Shown here one piece after another: positions 8,087 through 15,217 of a DNA stretch of 20,268 nucleotides (position 1 is its first letter; each line of letters begins with the position of its first letter). Made by a program: the position numbers and the translations under genes. This DNA is from JBALVO01 sp036961445 (GTDB lineage: Bacteria > Pseudomonadota > Gammaproteobacteria > Pseudomonadales > Halieaceae): contig JBALVO010000063.1 in assembly GCA_036961445.1 (NCBI GenBank), positions 1 to 20,268 on the forward strand, in the 5' to 3' direction. The notes below the pieces were generated by a model. It worked only from the letters and a program-made list of their open reading frames with translations. It made no database searches and was not told the DNA's origin.

Positions 8087-9151
8087 ATGCCCCTGCCAGC
8101 TCAGCCTGCATACCCTGCCCGGACCGCCACGCGGCCGTTGCTAAACAGCTATGAAATCAGGCTGATGGCGCGTGACCTGGTGGATAAGCAGGGGGTAAAA
8201 CTTGAACAGCTGATTGCCGGGACGGGGGTTTCCTCGCGGCTGCTGGATAATCCCGCCCAGCGCCTGACACTGCCCCAGGAGTTGCAGTTGTACACGCGGA
8301 TTGCCCAGCACAATAGTGATCCGCTGCTGGGGCTGCGCACGGGCGCGCGTTTATCTCTGCCCAACTATGGCATGTTGGGTCACGCGATGATGGGCGCGGC
8401 GACGGTCAATGAAGTACTGCAGTTGTTGAGTGAGTTTGCGCCTCTGGTGAGTTGGGCGTCACACAGTAAGGTGACCACAGAGTCAGTGGCTGGGCTACCC
8501 TGTAAATGCCTGACGGTATTTCCCACCGCGGTGGATGCCGACGCGGCGGTACTGGAAATTGAAAGTACCTTTGCTTCCCTGCAAACCCTGTTTAACGATC
8601 TGGTGGACGAGCCCATTCGGTTCGCGGCAATCCAGATGTCCCATCATAACCGAGCGCCGGATGCGGAGGCCTATCAGGCGCTCTTTGACTGCCCGGTGGA
8701 ATTTGGGCAGGCGCGCAATGCGTTGTTGCTGCCCCGGCGCTTGTTGTCCCGGCGTCTGCCGCATCCGCAACCGGAGTACAGCGATCTTTTTCGTGACCTG
8801 TGTCGCCAGAGCATGTCGGCACTGGTTCAGGACAGGGGTTTGGTGGGCACCATAAGGAGTCTGATCCAGATGGGCGAGGGCACAGTGCCCACACTGGAGC
8901 AGGTGGCGGCGCATTTTGACCAAAGCTCCAGAACCTTGCGCCGGCACTTGCAGGCGCTCGGGGTGTCGTACCAGGGCTTGTTGGATGAGGTCCGCTTTGA
9001 AGAAGCGCGTCGCTACCTGACGTCCACACAACTGGGGGTGGACAGTATTGCCAGGTTGCTGGGCTATGCGGAGGCGCGCAGTTTTCGCACCGCGTTCAAG
9101 CGCTGGGCGGGGGTGCCGCCGGCGGCCTATCGGGTGCGGTCCAGGGCCTGA
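8087..9151 (+). CDS. AraC-family transcriptional regulator (Arabinose_bd N-domain type)
   Basis: The 354-residue product has an N-terminal ligand-sensing region (about 25-210) of the OruR/ArgR-like type, with LPNYGMLGHAMMGAATVNEVL (92-112) characteristic of that domain. The C-terminal AraC/XylS DNA-binding domain (about 262-350) has a first helix-turn-helix at 273-289 (VAAHFDQSSRTLRRHLQ) and a second at 320-342 (IARLLGYAEARSFRTAFKRW), followed by GVPPAAYR. ATG 8087 is preceded by AAGG at a suitable distance. Other members of this subgroup act as effector-dependent activators of amino-acid or amine catabolism genes. Being divergent from the oxidoreductase/GcvT operon makes it the likely local regulator, and its ligand is probably the pathway substrate or an intermediate. 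Confidence 0.93.
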   Translation: MPLPAQPAYPARTATRPLLNSYEIRLMARDLVDKQGVKLEQLIAGTGVSSRLLDNPAQRLTLPQELQLYTRIAQHNSDPLLGLRTGARLSLPNYGMLGHAMMGAATVNEVLQLLSEFAPLVSWASHSKVTTESVAGLPCKCLTVFPTAVDADAAVLEIESTFASLQTLFNDLVDEPIRFAAIQMSHHNRAPDAEAYQALFDCPVEFGQARNALLLPRRLLSRRLPHPQPEYSDLFRDLCRQSMSALVQDRGLVGTIRSLIQMGEGTVPTLEQVAAHFDQSSRTLRRHLQALGVSYQGLLDEVRFEEARRYLTSTQLGVDSIARLLGYAEARSFRTAFKRWAGVPPAAYRVRSRA

Positions 9152-9160
9152 ATCAGGCCC
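9144..9160. terminator. Compact hairpin spanning the convergent araC / LLM gene ends
   Basis: GGGCCTG (9144-9150) and CAGGCCC (9154-9160) form a perfect 7-bp GC-rich stem with a 3-base loop. The stop codons of both convergent genes fall inside it (TGA 9149-9151 on plus; TGA 9155-9153 on minus). It has no U-run on either side, so it is not a canonical intrinsic terminator. It may still act as a bidirectional 3'-end stabiliser or pause site. Confidence 0.4.
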
Positions 9161-10136
9161 AGGCGTTCATCAGCAATTCGAAGGAGCGTTTGCGATCGGC
9201 AAAGTAATGCATGTTGGTCACCGCCATGACCTCATCGGCATCGTGTAACTCTGCCAGCTGCATAAGCTGGTCTCGCACCTGCTGTGGGGTGCCGGCGGCG
9301 CGGCTGTTTTCACGACTGGCGATAAACGCCTTTTCCTGGGTACCCAGAGGATAACCCTGCGCTTCCTGCGGGGTCAGTGATACACCATTGGATTGTCCGG
9401 TGAAAAATCTGAACAGATTGAGGTCGTGGGTGAGTTGCAGTGCTTTGGCCTGCTCATAGGTGTCCGCGCAGAATACGCTGGTAGTGAGAATCGCGTAGGG
9501 TTTGGCCAATTTCTCACTGGGCTGGAAACGCGATTTATACAGGCCGATCAGGCGCGGATCAGCCTGCGGGTTGATAAACAGCCCCAAATTGTAGGGCAGG
9601 CCGCGCTGTGCGGCGAGCACGGCACTGTCTGCGCTGGAGCCCAGCATCCACAGGGGAATATCTTCCGGTGGGCGCGGACTGACGATCGGGTTGGTTTTTT
9701 CCAGCCACAAATAATCGCTGAGTTGCGCGACCAGTTCCGGGAATTTTTCGAATTTTGGACGCCCGTCAGTGGCCAGGGCCACCGCGGTGCTCATGTCAGC
9801 ACCCGGTGCCCGGCCGACGCCCAGGTCCACCCGGCCGGGGTAGAGGTTGGCCAATAGTGAAAAGACTTCTGCGACTTTGTAGGCACTGTAGTGCGGCAGC
9901 ATAATGCCGCCGGAGCCGATGCGAATACTTTGGGTCGCTGCGCCGATTGCGGCCAGCAGAACCTCCGGCGCACTGCCGGCCACCGCTGGAAAGGCATGAT
10001 GCTCCGACACCCAGAAGCGTTCATAGCCGAGTTGTTCGCACCACTGGGCCATTTGCAGGGTCTCCTGCAATGCACTGGCTGCCTGGTCGGCAGCGCGGGC
10101 CAGGGATTGGTCCAGCACTGATAATTTCGGGTGCAT
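9153..10136 (-). CDS. LLM-class flavin-dependent monooxygenase (YhbW-like)
   Basis: The 327-residue product has the bacterial luciferase-like TIM barrel. Visible landmarks are SVLDQS near the N-terminus, the strand/loop WVSEHHAF (43-49), IGSGGIMLPHYSAYKVAE (73-90) and the family signature PGRVDLGVGRAPGAD (100-114). Members use reduced FMN from a separate reductase to oxygenate small organics; YhbW-type proteins have no firmly known substrate. Its start lies 7 bp after the patatin-like gene's stop on the same strand, so the two are probably co-transcribed. The ATG at 10136 has only a poor ribosome site, consistent with translation depending on the upstream gene. The 3' end meets the convergent araC gene. 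Confidence 0.9.
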   Translation of the reverse strand: MHPKLSVLDQSLARAADQAASALQETLQMAQWCEQLGYERFWVSEHHAFPAVAGSAPEVLLAAIGAATQSIRIGSGGIMLPHYSAYKVAEVFSLLANLYPGRVDLGVGRAPGADMSTAVALATDGRPKFEKFPELVAQLSDYLWLEKTNPIVSPRPPEDIPLWMLGSSADSAVLAAQRGLPYNLGLFINPQADPRLIGLYKSRFQPSEKLAKPYAILTTSVFCADTYEQAKALQLTHDLNLFRFFTGQSNGVSLTPQEAQGYPLGTQEKAFIASRENSRAAGTPQQVRDQLMQLAELHDADEVMAVTNMHYFADRKRSFELLMNAWA

Positions 10137-10143
10137 AGTCTGG

Positions 10144-11352
10144 TTAATCCGCTACCGTGGTTAGTTTATTGATATCGACATCGTTCCATACAGAACTGGT
10201 CAGTGTCCTTTGATAGCCGTATTCGAACATCGCGGACATGTACTGGGGGTCAAACACTTCCTTGCCGGGATCCCTGATTGCTGTCAGGGGAATCCAGGTC
10301 AATTTCACGTCCACGTCGTCTCTGTGGGAAATGGCGGCGATACGATAAATGTCGCCGATACCCTGGGTACGGATCAACGATGCCACTGACCGGGCCGCGA
10401 TATCGGGTACTCTGGCCCGGACCTCTTTGTATTCGGGCACGAGCCGCGAGTTGCGAATCAGGTAAGCGGTGGGGCGCCCCTGTACATCCAGCAATCTCAT
10501 TAGCTCCCGCCAGTTGGCGCGCGATGGATACAGAAACATTTGTGCTGAGGTGCCGCCATCAACGTGCATTTCTTTGTAGGTACTGCCATCCGGGCCTTGT
10601 ACGGCAATATAGGCCGGTGGAAATACACCCGGAATAGCGGCGGAGGCGAGCAGGATCTGGCGAACAAGCGCCGGCGCATCGGGGTGGCCGCTGTCAGCGA
10701 TGCGTCCAATGTTCCAGATTACCGGCCGGCCCGCGTCCAGGTGGGTGGTGCCAATATGCAAGGACCTGCCACGGCGGTACTCATGGGCAATCCGGGCAAT
10801 GAAGTCATCGGTGATGTATTTGTCCAGCATTTTCGATAAGGGGGCGTTGTCTGCTACCGAGTCGCCGCGCAGAACGGTGAATATGTTGCGTCTGTTAAAG
10901 ATACTGGAGCTGTCCAGAGTGGTATACAGCTCTTGCAGTTGCTGGTCGTAGGCGGAGCCCAAAAAGGCGAAGGGGGCGGTCAGGGCCCCGGTACTGATGC
11001 CAGTTACCATGGTGAATTCGGGGCGCGTGCCGGTCTCACTCCAGCCCTTTAGTACCCCGGCGCCATACGCGCCATCTGCGCCGCCTCCGGAGATCGCCAG
11101 GTAATGGTGCTCGGTATGCATGATGTCGCCATAGCGCTGTGCGATGACAGCGGGGTCGGCCTCGCTAAAAACCGGGTGCAATTGGTGATCCTGCTGATCC
11201 CCCCAAAAGCGCAGGTCCGCTCGGCCCAGCACAGTGACCTGCTGATACGTGTCTTCAGGTACCGGGTTGCGCAGTATCGAACTGCAAGCGCCCAGCATTG
11301 ACAGGCATAATGCGAGCAGGCAGTAACGTAGGAAATTAGGGTATCTAGGCAT
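10144..11352 (-). CDS. Patatin-like phospholipase, predicted lipoprotein
   Basis: Read from ATG 11352 the product has 402 residues and begins with a lipoprotein signal: a basic MPRYPNFLRY, a hydrophobic LLALCLSML, then the lipobox LGAC with the acylated Cys at 23. The frame stays open to 11466, but those extra residues hide the signal peptide; ATG 11367 (five residues longer) is an alternative. The patatin catalytic set is complete: the oxyanion loop SGGGADGAYG (88-97), the nucleophile in GISTG (S120) and the dyad Asp in VDGGT (D265). It should hydrolyse acyl esters of phospholipids or other lipids at the cell envelope. It is followed closely by the LLM monooxygenase gene and is divergent from the PGPGW membrane-protein gene. 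Confidence 0.9.
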   Translation of the reverse strand: MPRYPNFLRYCLLALCLSMLGACSSILRNPVPEDTYQQVTVLGRADLRFWGDQQDHQLHPVFSEADPAVIAQRYGDIMHTEHHYLAISGGGADGAYGAGVLKGWSETGTRPEFTMVTGISTGALTAPFAFLGSAYDQQLQELYTTLDSSSIFNRRNIFTVLRGDSVADNAPLSKMLDKYITDDFIARIAHEYRRGRSLHIGTTHLDAGRPVIWNIGRIADSGHPDAPALVRQILLASAAIPGVFPPAYIAVQGPDGSTYKEMHVDGGTSAQMFLYPSRANWRELMRLLDVQGRPTAYLIRNSRLVPEYKEVRARVPDIAARSVASLIRTQGIGDIYRIAAISHRDDVDVKLTWIPLTAIRDPGKEVFDPQYMSAMFEYGYQRTLTSSVWNDVDINKLTTVAD

Positions 11353-11442
11353 GGCAGCATGGATCATCGCATGGCGGTGCAGCGAAATAAAGCGCTGGAT
11401 GGCAAGTGGGTATTGTCCTCGGGCAACAGGTAGAATCGAGCC

Positions 11443-11856
11443 ATGAACCTGGTCGTAGATTGGCAACCATTACTACTTTGGGCTGGCGCAGCGTCTTTGG
11501 TGGCGCTGCTTGGCACCGTTGTCGCGGTGCCCTGGTTGGTGACACGGCTACCGCCTGACTATTTCGCTCGTGAGCGGCGCTTTGTCTGGCGAGAACTGGC
11601 GACTGAGCCAGTGTTGGCGGTGGCGGTGGGGGTGTTGAAGAATGTGTTGGGAGCGCTATTGCTGCTATTGGGGCTGGTGATGCTGGTAACACCCGGTCAG
11701 GGTGTCCTCACGGTGCTGGCCGGCTTGTTATTAATGAACTTCCCCGGGAAGTACCAGTTGGAACGCTGGCTGGTAATGCGTCAGGGGGTGCTGCGTGGGC
11801 TCAATTGGTTGCGTCGCCGGCAGGGTCAGCCGCCATTTGATACCCCGGCAGATTAA
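11443..11856 (+). CDS. Small PGPGW-type transmembrane protein
   Basis: The 137-residue product is an inner-membrane protein with a hydrophobic segment at about 9-34 and a long hydrophobic region at about 55-100 that probably forms two helices. Between the latter two helices sits TPGQGVLTVLAGLLLMNFPG, which matches the pattern of the PGPGW family (here PGQGV). It ends in a basic tail (RRRQGQ). The family's function is unknown. The start ATG 11443 is assigned from the membrane topology; the ribosome site is weak, with only a GGTAG upstream. It is divergent from the patatin gene, and a separate promoter appears to drive the next gene. Confidence 0.75.
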   Translation: MNLVVDWQPLLLWAGAASLVALLGTVVAVPWLVTRLPPDYFARERRFVWRELATEPVLAVAVGVLKNVLGALLLLLGLVMLVTPGQGVLTVLAGLLLMNFPGKYQLERWLVMRQGVLRGLNWLRRRQGQPPFDTPAD

Positions 11857-11867
11857 TTGCAGAGAAT

Positions 11868-11898
11868 TTGGCCATGCGCAGGTATTTGGCCTTATAAT
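11868..11898 (+). promoter_or_regulatory. Candidate sigma-70 promoter for the 11935 gene
   Basis: A perfect -10 hexamer TATAAT lies at 11893-11898, and TTGGCC at 11868-11873 can serve as a -35 with a 19-bp spacer, which is long. Transcription would start near 11905, about 30 bases before the ATG at 11935. The strong -10 supports a promoter; the -35 is poor. Confidence 0.5.
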
Positions 11899-11934
11899 TA
11901 CGCCGTTTTTTACGCTCACACGGGGACAACCACA

Positions 11935-12306
11935 ATGATTGGAAAGATGGTTTCATTAGGCTTCGACCTGGCCACATTACCCGCCCGCATGACCTACAGA
12001 GGCACCAGGGCCATGTTGGCGATGCCCGGCGATTTTGAACAGGTGATGGCCGAAGTTCGTCAGGCCACAGATGAGGTCGCCCTGGAAATCCAGGCATTGA
12101 TGGCCAGTGTGGACGCCGAAATGAGCCAGAAGGCGGCTCACCTCAATGTTGAACAAAAACAACAGGCGGCCGAGCTGGCACTGGATGCGGCAGAGAAACA
12201 CCTGAGCATGGCGGCGGTGAATATGCTGCGCGCACTGTGGTTGGCAGTGGACTCAAGTCGCTCGCTGGAGCACGACAAAGGTGGCGTGATTATCGAGCAC
12301 GAGTGA
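11935..12306 (+). CDS. Unrecognised small helical protein
   Basis: The 123-residue product is not a family I can name. The ATG at 11935 is chosen because GGGGAC lies 9-14 bases upstream and a good TATAAT promoter is placed just before it; the longer open frame from 11857 would start at or upstream of that promoter's transcription start. There is no signal peptide or membrane span. Residues about 33-105 are rich in Ala, Glu, Gln and Lys (MAEVRQATDEVALEIQALM, then QKQQAAELALDAAEKHL) and should form long amphipathic helices, possibly a coiled coil. The C-terminus is short and acidic (VIIEHE). Size and composition are reminiscent of phasin-like or scaffold proteins, but no motif supports that assignment. 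It converges on the serine-hydrolase gene with a 13-bp gap. Confidence 0.7.
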   Translation: MIGKMVSLGFDLATLPARMTYRGTRAMLAMPGDFEQVMAEVRQATDEVALEIQALMASVDAEMSQKAAHLNVEQKQQAAELALDAAEKHLSMAAVNMLRALWLAVDSSRSLEHDKGGVIIEHE

Positions 12307-12319
12307 CACCCGGTGGCGT

Positions 12320-13690
12320 TTACGCGCTGCGCAGGGTCAATGCTTCGAACTGCTCTACTTTGGGCGTGCGATTGCCAATTGAGCGCAGTACATTGACCAG
12401 CGGCAGAATATGGTGCGCTATCAGTGGCAGGCCGGTGGTGAGCAGCGACACAGACAAGGCTCTTTCTGGATCTGCCCAGGCAAATTTGTTGACCAGTCCC
12501 AGATGACCGAACGCATGCGGGCTACTGGGACCCCATATGCCAAAGGGTTCATCACCGAGCATCAGGCCGGCGCTAAAACGCATCGGCAGCATCAAGGTGC
12601 GATCCAGGCTGCGGTTGCCGAACTCCTGGGTTGCCCGGGCTACGGTATTGGCTGAGCAAATACGCCTGCTGCCCCATTTACCGCCATTGAGCATCATCTG
12701 GAAGAAACTCGATACTTCATCTGCCGTTCCCACCAGATTGCCTGCGGGGATAATTGCTTCCTGAAAGCGCGGATCGTTGCACAAGCTTGCCAGGGAGGTG
12801 ATGTCCGGGGTGCCCAAGGCGCGCTTGAGAAAAGCCCGCTGCAATAAACCGGGTCGTGGACCCGTGGCGTAGGTCGGGGCCAGTTTGCCGACGTGCTCCG
12901 CCGCGATGCCATAACTGAAGAACTGCATACCCATGGGCTGGCGAATTTTTTTGTTTATGTAGGCATTAATGTCCTGGCCAGTGACCTGGCGTATAACCCT
13001 TTCGAGCACGAAACCACCGGTAATTGCATGGTAGGCCAGCTTGGAGCCATCGGTCACGATGGGCTGGGCGTCACACAGTATTTCCCAGGTTTTGTCTTCA
13101 TCCCACAGTGTCTCCAGGGGCGTGTTAGTGGGTAGGCCTGGAATGCCGCCGCGGTGCGCCAGAATCTGATGAATAGTGATGTTCTGTTTACCGTTGCGGG
13201 CAAACTCCGGCGCATAGAACGCCACCGGATCCATGACATTTATCAGCCCGTCTTCCGCCAGCATATGCATTAGCAACGCAGTAATACCCTTGGATGTGGA
13301 GTACAGGCAGACCGGTGTATCGGCGCGCATTAGAACTTTTTTATCATCTTTGTGGTCGTCGGGGCCATTGCCGCTGGCGTGACCTATAGCGCGCGATAGC
13401 AGTACTTTGCCCTGGCGCCGAATACTGATTGAGATACCCGGGTGCACCCCGGTCTTGTATAGCTTGACCACCTTATCCCAGATTTCGTCCACGTCGCTTT
13501 GTTGCATGCCCAGCACTTGTGGGTCCGTTTCTTTTTTCGTGTCGATGCTGGTGATTGCGTCCAGGTCGCGAGTTATGGCACTCAGGTGTAGCACATTCTT
13601 GCGTAGAAATTTCATTGCCAGTCCGTTTACAGTCGATCGTAGTATGGAATCTAACAAGCCGGCCGTGTTACAGGCAAGCTTTGTGGACAT
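12320..13690 (-). CDS. Serine hydrolase, beta-lactamase/EstB-like family
   Basis: The 456-residue product has the class C beta-lactamase/penicillin-binding fold used by esterases such as EstB. The nucleophile motif S-x-x-K is YSTSKG (S131, K134), the second motif is Y220-H-A in LAYHAITGG, and the third is HLG (396-398) in place of the KTG box. HPGISISIRRQGKVL (83-97) is the usual first domain strand. The pattern fits an esterase or lipase rather than a resistance beta-lactamase. No clear signal peptide is present, though the first 45 residues lie before the fold. The start is not certain: ATG 13690 is used, and ATG 13615 (CGGA upstream, residue 26) is a fair alternative. It runs in the same direction as the methyltransferase gene, 42 bp downstream of it. 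Confidence 0.88.
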   Translation of the reverse strand: MSTKLACNTAGLLDSILRSTVNGLAMKFLRKNVLHLSAITRDLDAITSIDTKKETDPQVLGMQQSDVDEIWDKVVKLYKTGVHPGISISIRRQGKVLLSRAIGHASGNGPDDHKDDKKVLMRADTPVCLYSTSKGITALLMHMLAEDGLINVMDPVAFYAPEFARNGKQNITIHQILAHRGGIPGLPTNTPLETLWDEDKTWEILCDAQPIVTDGSKLAYHAITGGFVLERVIRQVTGQDINAYINKKIRQPMGMQFFSYGIAAEHVGKLAPTYATGPRPGLLQRAFLKRALGTPDITSLASLCNDPRFQEAIIPAGNLVGTADEVSSFFQMMLNGGKWGSRRICSANTVARATQEFGNRSLDRTLMLPMRFSAGLMLGDEPFGIWGPSSPHAFGHLGLVNKFAWADPERALSVSLLTTGLPLIAHHILPLVNVLRSIGNRTPKVEQFEALTLRSA

Positions 13691-13732
13691 GAGTGCCGAT
13701 TCCGGAGCGCCAACTGCGGCGCTGCGATGGTG

Positions 13733-14590
13733 TCAGTCCTGGTCGGTTTTGGCGGTAACAAACCAGATCGCGCCGGGCAGACTGAGTACGCCATCCTGAT
13801 AATGGGGCGCTAAAGCTTCTTCCATAGTGCTAAATACTCGCTCCATGACTGCCGCGTCCTGTCCCGTGAGCAGTCGGCTGACCGGACCGATCATGGCCAG
13901 TTCCCTCACGCTCTGCTGCAGCGTTGGCGCTTCGGAAAAACGCATGTCCATGGTGAATGATTTCACCACGATGTCCTTGAAACCGCTGCTTTGTAGTATG
14001 TTCTCCACTCTGTGTGGATCAGCAAAGGCAAAGGGGCCCGGCGCCTGTGGATCTGCTGCCTGCGGGGCAGGCAAGTGCTGCAAGGCCGCCTGCAGGGGAA
14101 TGCGAGTCCAGGCATTGTCCTTGAGTGGTTGCCAGCAGCAAAAGGCCAGGCGAGCCTGGGAGCTCAAGGCTTTACGTATATTGCTAAAGGCGCCCACCGG
14201 GTCATCGAAGAACATCACGCCAAAGCGCGAAAAGACCAGATCGAATGCGTTGGCGTCGAATGCATGCGTGGCCGCGTCTGTCTGCAAGAACGTCAGATTC
14301 GCGCTATCGTGTGCCGGTTCTGCTGCTTTAGCTTGCGCTACCTGTAGCATGGGCGCGGAAATATCGACGCCCAGGACGGTGGCTCCCGCGCCCAGTCGTT
14401 GCGCCAGCATCAAACTCTGGCTGCCGCCACCGCAACCAATATCCAGTGCTTTGCGACAGCCTGCTATCTGCGCGTGGTCCAGCAGTGCCTCACTTACCGG
14501 GCGCAATAGGCGCGCCATGGTGTCGTCTTCCTGCGCCCAGCGCTTGCCGGCGTCTCCGTTCCAGTATTCGATTTGTTCAGCGTTAGTCAT
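13733..14590 (-). CDS. Class I SAM-dependent methyltransferase
   Basis: The product has 285 residues from ATG 14590, which has a GGAAGC ribosome site and gives the family-like start MTNAEQIEYWNGDAGKRW. An open frame extends 11 codons further, but this part is basic and unlike the family. Motif I is LDIGCGGGSQS (49-59), followed by the ribose-binding Asp in VLGVDIS and a post-motif loop DLVFSRFGVMFFDDP, as in the Methyltransf_11/25 group. The opening WNG-AG-RW pattern and the FSRFGVMFF segment resemble the subgroup often annotated as UbiE/COQ5-like or SmtA. The substrate is unknown. The gene is divergent from the small secreted protein gene and upstream of the serine hydrolase, with which it may share a transcript. 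Confidence 0.88.
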   Translation of the reverse strand: MTNAEQIEYWNGDAGKRWAQEDDTMARLLRPVSEALLDHAQIAGCRKALDIGCGGGSQSLMLAQRLGAGATVLGVDISAPMLQVAQAKAAEPAHDSANLTFLQTDAATHAFDANAFDLVFSRFGVMFFDDPVGAFSNIRKALSSQARLAFCCWQPLKDNAWTRIPLQAALQHLPAPQAADPQAPGPFAFADPHRVENILQSSGFKDIVVKSFTMDMRFSEAPTLQQSVRELAMIGPVSRLLTGQDAAVMERVFSTMEEALAPHYQDGVLSLPGAIWFVTAKTDQD

Positions 14591-14718
14591 GATGAGCTGC
14601 TTCCGTTTGTATGATCGGGTCATTATCGTTTATTGTGCAAGTGTATAGAATTGATTGGCGTCATGTCTTTGTGACACCCGTGTTGCAATAATGAGATGAA
14701 CAGTACGACACTCGGGGC

Positions 14719-14746
14719 TTGCCCGGCTATGATTTTCAGCTATTCT
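14719..14746 (+). promoter_or_regulatory. Possible promoter for the secreted-protein/SDR genes
   Basis: TTGCCC (14719-14724) and TATTCT (14741-14746) lie 16 bp apart, each matching four of six consensus bases. They sit about 40 bases upstream of a well-placed GGAAGG ribosome site for the gene at 14788. This is a weak candidate. Confidence 0.3.
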
Positions 14747-14787
14747 CAAGTCTGGTAGTCATTACCTTATTGATACGGAAGGGTTTT

Positions 14788-15198
14788 ATGCGCACTAAAA
14801 ATATCTGGAAGTTTCTAGCCTGTGCGTGGTTATTGCTGCCTCTGTCGTTGCTAGCTGTGGACGATAACGAGCCGCTGACGTCCGACTGGCTGTATCTGGT
14901 GAAAGGCTCTCGCGGCGACACGATTGGTGCACAGGTGCGCGAAATCGAGGACGGTGATACCCAGGACATGCAAAAAATCACCTTGTCGATTCCCAAAGCC
15001 GCTCTCAGTAATCCCGATGCAATTGAGGAAGTGGTGGTGATCGGCCGCAAGCCGAAGAAACCCAAGCCGCTGGACATCAGCTACGAATGGGTAGATGACT
15101 ACGACAAGGACAACTACGGCCTCGTTATTCGTTTGGGTAAGGACTCCAATTGGCCCATTCGTTTGTATATGTACTCCGACACTGCATTCCAGCGCTAG
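14788..15198 (+). CDS. Small secreted protein of unknown function
   Basis: The 136-residue product starts at ATG 14788, which has GGAAGG at a good spacing; the frame opens earlier at a TTG but without a ribosome site. It begins with a Sec signal peptide (basic MRTKNIWKF, hydrophobic LACAWLLLPLSLLA, probable cleavage after A23). The mature part is about 113 residues and acidic, with a middle element IEEVVVIGRKPKKPKPLD (79-96). This begins like the conserved TonB-box/plug start EEVVVTG of TonB-dependent receptors and continues into a Lys-Pro linker. A C-terminal region YGLVIRLGKDSNWPIRLYM (110-128) looks like beta strands. I do not recognise a named family. The SDR gene follows after 19 bp, so co-transcription is likely. 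Confidence 0.8.
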   Translation: MRTKNIWKFLACAWLLLPLSLLAVDDNEPLTSDWLYLVKGSRGDTIGAQVREIEDGDTQDMQKITLSIPKAALSNPDAIEEVVVIGRKPKKPKPLDISYEWVDDYDKDNYGLVIRLGKDSNWPIRLYMYSDTAFQR

Positions 15199-15217
15199 CG
15201 CGCGAGGATATTCCACT

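Noticed and set aside
7968..8111. 48-codon N-terminal extension of the first PYROXD2-like gene
   Set aside because: It crosses the divergent regulatory region and the AraC start, has no family-like sequence and would push the FAD motif too far from the N-terminus.
12320..13690. Antibiotic-resistance beta-lactamase
   Set aside because: The third motif is HLG rather than KTG and the second is YHA, a pattern of EstB-like esterases; no clear signal peptide is seen.
13827..14648. A 273-codon plus-strand open frame opposite the methyltransferase gene
   Set aside because: It is antisense to a gene with clear SAM motifs; the translation is Cys/Ser/Ala-rich shadow sequence.
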